6,949 bases of DNA from CAZYCC01 sp964645985 (GTDB lineage: Bacteria > Bacillota > Clostridia > Oscillospirales > CAG-272): positions 1 through 6,949 of the forward strand of contig CAZYCC010000083.1 in the NCBI GenBank assembly GCA_964645985.1, written 5' to 3'. Positions within the stretch are counted from its first letter, which is position 1; each line of letters starts with the position of its first letter. Of the stretch, positions 5,624-6,949 are shown piece by piece. The notes under the pieces are model-generated. The model made no database searches. It had not been told where the DNA came from and was given only the letters and a program-made list of their open reading frames with translations. Position numbers and translations under genes: made by a program.

Positions 5624-6619
5624 TTACACATCATAGCTCGGGTCAAGCGCGCACAGCTCCTTGAAGCTGTCGATTTCCACGATGTCCTCGTCGTGGCAGA
5701 GGCGCACGCCGACGCGGTAGTCGGAGCGGTAGAGCTGCAGCGGCACCATATCCCAGAATAGCTCGCGCCCGCCGGGCGTATCGTACGCCGCCCCGAGGTG
5801 GGCGGCGAGCTTGCGCCCGTCCTCCCGCGTCCAGTAGGAGATGCCGACCGTCTGATAGCAGTCTAGGCCCCCCACGCGCATCTCGGTGATGACCCCGTCG
5901 CGCACGCGAAAGCACCAGTCGTCCGAGCGGTCTTTCTTTATTGCGAGGTAATTGGAGGAGTACTGATAGCGGCGAATGAGAGAGGGCTTTCGCAGCAGCA
6001 GATCCGCCTCGAGGACATAGGCGTTCTGCAGCAGATACCGCGCGACGAGCGCGCTGGAGATATTGTTGGCGTCGTTGTAGGCGGGGTTCTCGATAAAGCG
6101 GATGTTCGGGTATTTGTACAGCAGCGCGTCGAACTGCTCGGCGAGGTAGCCGCGCACCACTGTAATTTCCTCGATCCCGGCGGCGACGCAGGCGTCGAGC
6201 AGACTGTCGATAATGCGCACTCCGCCAACCCGCACAAGGGGCTTTGGGGTGTTGAGGGTAATCGGCACCATGCGGCTGCCGAACCCCGCCGCGAGAAAGA
6301 CCGCCCGCCGCACGCGGTAGGGCTCGAGGGCGGAGAGACCCGCGGGGAGAATTTCGCCTCTCTCTTTATCGGCAAAGCCCCGTTCGGCAAACTCGCGCAG
6401 CAGGCGGTTGACCGTGCCGAGAGAATGCGCGCTCGCCTCGGAAATTTGGCGCTGCGATCGGATAACCTCGCCGCGCGCGCTCGCCTCGGCAAGGTAGGAG
6501 AGAATATCAAACTCGGTGCGCGAGAGGCTGCCCTTCCCCCGCTCCTCGCGCGCGGGGAAGTCCTCCTCCGCGGGGGTACCGGGGTTCCCCCCCTCGGGGG
6601 GCAAATCAAGTGGGGACAT
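5624..6619 (-). CDS. Winged-helix domain fused to LicC/PntC-like cytidylyltransferase
   Basis: This 331-residue cytoplasmic protein has two parts. Residues 31-98 form a winged helix of MarR/ArsR type, with recognition helix around SLGTVNRLLREFAERGF (66-82). Residues 104-331 are a nucleotidyltransferase of the phosphocholine (LicC) and 2-aminoethylphosphonate (PntC) group, which would transfer CMP from CTP to a phosphorylated or phosphono amino alcohol.

The nucleotide loop LAAGFGSRMVPITLNTPKPL (109-128) is intact, with the lysine at 126. YNDANNISS (181-189) matches LicC YADYNNFYS, and the likely metal ligands are D206 in LEADLLL and D317 in EIDSF. The C-terminal choline-kinase domain of some relatives is absent. 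The ATG at 6619 follows AAGGAG by five bases. It is the promoter-proximal gene of the cluster. Substrate is undetermined; a hexose-1-phosphate nucleotidyltransferase is less likely because the LicC-specific motifs fit better. Confidence 0.88.
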   Translation of the reverse strand: MSPLDLPPEGGNPGTPAEEDFPAREERGKGSLSRTEFDILSYLAEASARGEVIRSQRQISEASAHSLGTVNRLLREFAERGFADKERGEILPAGLSALEPYRVRRAVFLAAGFGSRMVPITLNTPKPLVRVGGVRIIDSLLDACVAAGIEEITVVRGYLAEQFDALLYKYPNIRFIENPAYNDANNISSALVARYLLQNAYVLEADLLLRKPSLIRRYQYSSNYLAIKKDRSDDWCFRVRDGVITEMRVGGLDCYQTVGISYWTREDGRKLAAHLGAAYDTPGGRELFWDMVPLQLYRSDYRVGVRLCHDEDIVEIDSFKELCALDPSYDV

Positions 6620-6624
6620 AAGTG

Positions 6625-6630
6625 CTCCTT
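6625..6630 (-). promoter_or_regulatory. Shine-Dalgarno site of the cytidylyltransferase gene
   Basis: AAGGAG five bases before the ATG at 6619. It decides this start over the longer open frame reaching 6718, which would place the start codon inside the promoter -35 box. Confidence 0.88.
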
Positions 6631-6664
6631 GGAAATAGCGCGCCGCGCGCGTGTTCAATTTGGG

Positions 6665-6679
6665 CGGGCGAAGCGCCCG
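6665..6679 (-). promoter_or_regulatory. Hairpin in the 5' leader of the operon
   Basis: CGGGCG and CGCCCG form a perfect 6-bp stem with a three-base loop, just after the predicted transcription start. A second GC-only palindromic stretch follows at about 6640-6652. Either could be an operator for the encoded winged helix or a leader structure; the sequence alone does not decide. Confidence 0.35.
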
Positions 6680-6689
6680 AGATGAACAA

Positions 6690-6718
6690 AGTGTAGCATA
6701 AAACGAGGGGGCTGTCAA
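6690..6718 (-). promoter_or_regulatory. Extended -10 sigma-A promoter of the transport operon
   Basis: On the minus strand, TTGACA (6718-6713) is followed after exactly 17 bases by TACACT (6695-6690), preceded by TGC, which makes an extended -10 element. The start would be near 6683, leaving a leader of about 64 bases before the ATG at 6619. Confidence 0.85.
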
Positions 6719-6732
6719 GCGTTTTTGTTTTT

Positions 6733-6774
6733 GCGGGATTTTCCCGCTTCATTTCGGTGAGGCGTTCCGCCTCA
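6733..6774. repeat. Two perfect hairpins upstream of the operon promoter
   Basis: GCGGGA-TTT-TCCCGC (6733-6747) and TGAGGCG-TTC-CGCCTCA (6758-6774) are perfect inverted repeats. Neither is followed by a strong T-tract in either direction; T-runs precede the first on the plus strand. They lie behind the promoter, where they could be the end of an upstream transcription unit or part of the repeat region that follows. Confidence 0.4.
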
Positions 6775-6786
6775 GATCAGGCTTTT

Positions 6787-6949
6787 GTTTTCGGGAAAAC
6801 AGCACTGATCCTATCATAATTTGAACTGCCCGTTCGAGGGAAGGGTGTGGGGAAATCCCGCTTTGTCGAGATTTCGACTGCTCCCTCTAAGATGTAGTTT
6901 TCGGGAAACCGAAGTACCCTTGTCGTGATCTGAACTGCCGTTTCTAAAT
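6787..6949. repeat. Degenerate tandem repeat with a period of about 55 bases
   Basis: A 19-base core recurs at 6812-6830, 6864-6882 and 6921-6939, with general form TRTCRWRATYTSRACTGCY. A second element precedes two of the copies: GTTTTCGGGAAAAC (6787-6800) and GTTTTCGGGAAACC (6897-6910), with a weaker version near 6845. Spacings between cores are 52 and 57 bases. No open frame or RNA gene is recognised, and the array continues beyond the window. Confidence 0.55.

Noticed and set aside
6620..6718. A longer cytidylyltransferase starting at 6718
   Set aside because: That start lies in the TTGACA box of a consensus promoter, while the ATG at 6619 has an AAGGAG site at ideal spacing.
6787..6949. 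A CRISPR array at the right edge
   Set aside because: The repeated core is short, differs between copies at several positions, and spacing varies; no uniform repeat or cas gene is present.

Overview
The window is GC-rich (clearly above 60 % by eye), and every protein gene in it lies on the minus strand. The tRNAs encode their 3' CCA and the promoters are textbook TTGACA-N17-TATACT types. The genes have AAGGAG or GGAGG Shine-Dalgarno sites, and the binding protein is a lipoprotein. Together these suggest a GC-rich member of the Clostridia (Bacillota). The run of exactly 100 Ns points to a draft scaffold, probably from a metagenome. The taxonomic call is inference; no rRNA or marker protein is present.

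Left part (1-970): a plus-strand tRNA operon, Val(UAC)-Asp(GUC)-Phe(GAA)-Gly(GCC), runs from a consensus promoter at 47-75 to three stacked hairpins with T-tracts at 658-736. It converges on a minus-strand tRNA-Thr(GGU) that has an identical pair of promoter hexamers (941-969) and its own terminator abutting the CCA end (830-855). A 220-base spacer between Asp and Phe contains perfect hairpins and no recognisable gene. From about 970 to 1502 there is non-coding, strongly strand-asymmetric sequence (C/T-rich on plus, G/A-rich on minus) with degenerate repeats and a G-quadruplex-type motif just after the last gene of the operon.

Right part (1503-6718): one minus-strand gene cluster, read from right to left. 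Its order is a consensus promoter; a 331-residue protein joining a winged-helix domain to a LicC/PntC-like cytidylyltransferase; a lipoprotein substrate-binding protein; an ABC ATPase; and a two-domain (fused) ABC permease. The permease gene overlaps the ATPase gene by ATGA and is interrupted near its 5' end by the 100-N gap. The three transport proteins form a complete importer of the Fe3+/thiamine/2-aminoethylphosphonate superfamily. Combined with a cytidylyltransferase of the type that activates phosphocholine or 2-aminoethylphosphonate, the cluster reads best as import of a small phosphonate or choline-like amino compound and its activation with CTP for decorating a lipid or surface glycan. 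The wing domain may add self-regulation. The substrate is inference.

The right end (6719-6949) has no gene. It holds two perfect hairpins and then a degenerate tandem repeat with a period of about 55 bases that runs off the window.
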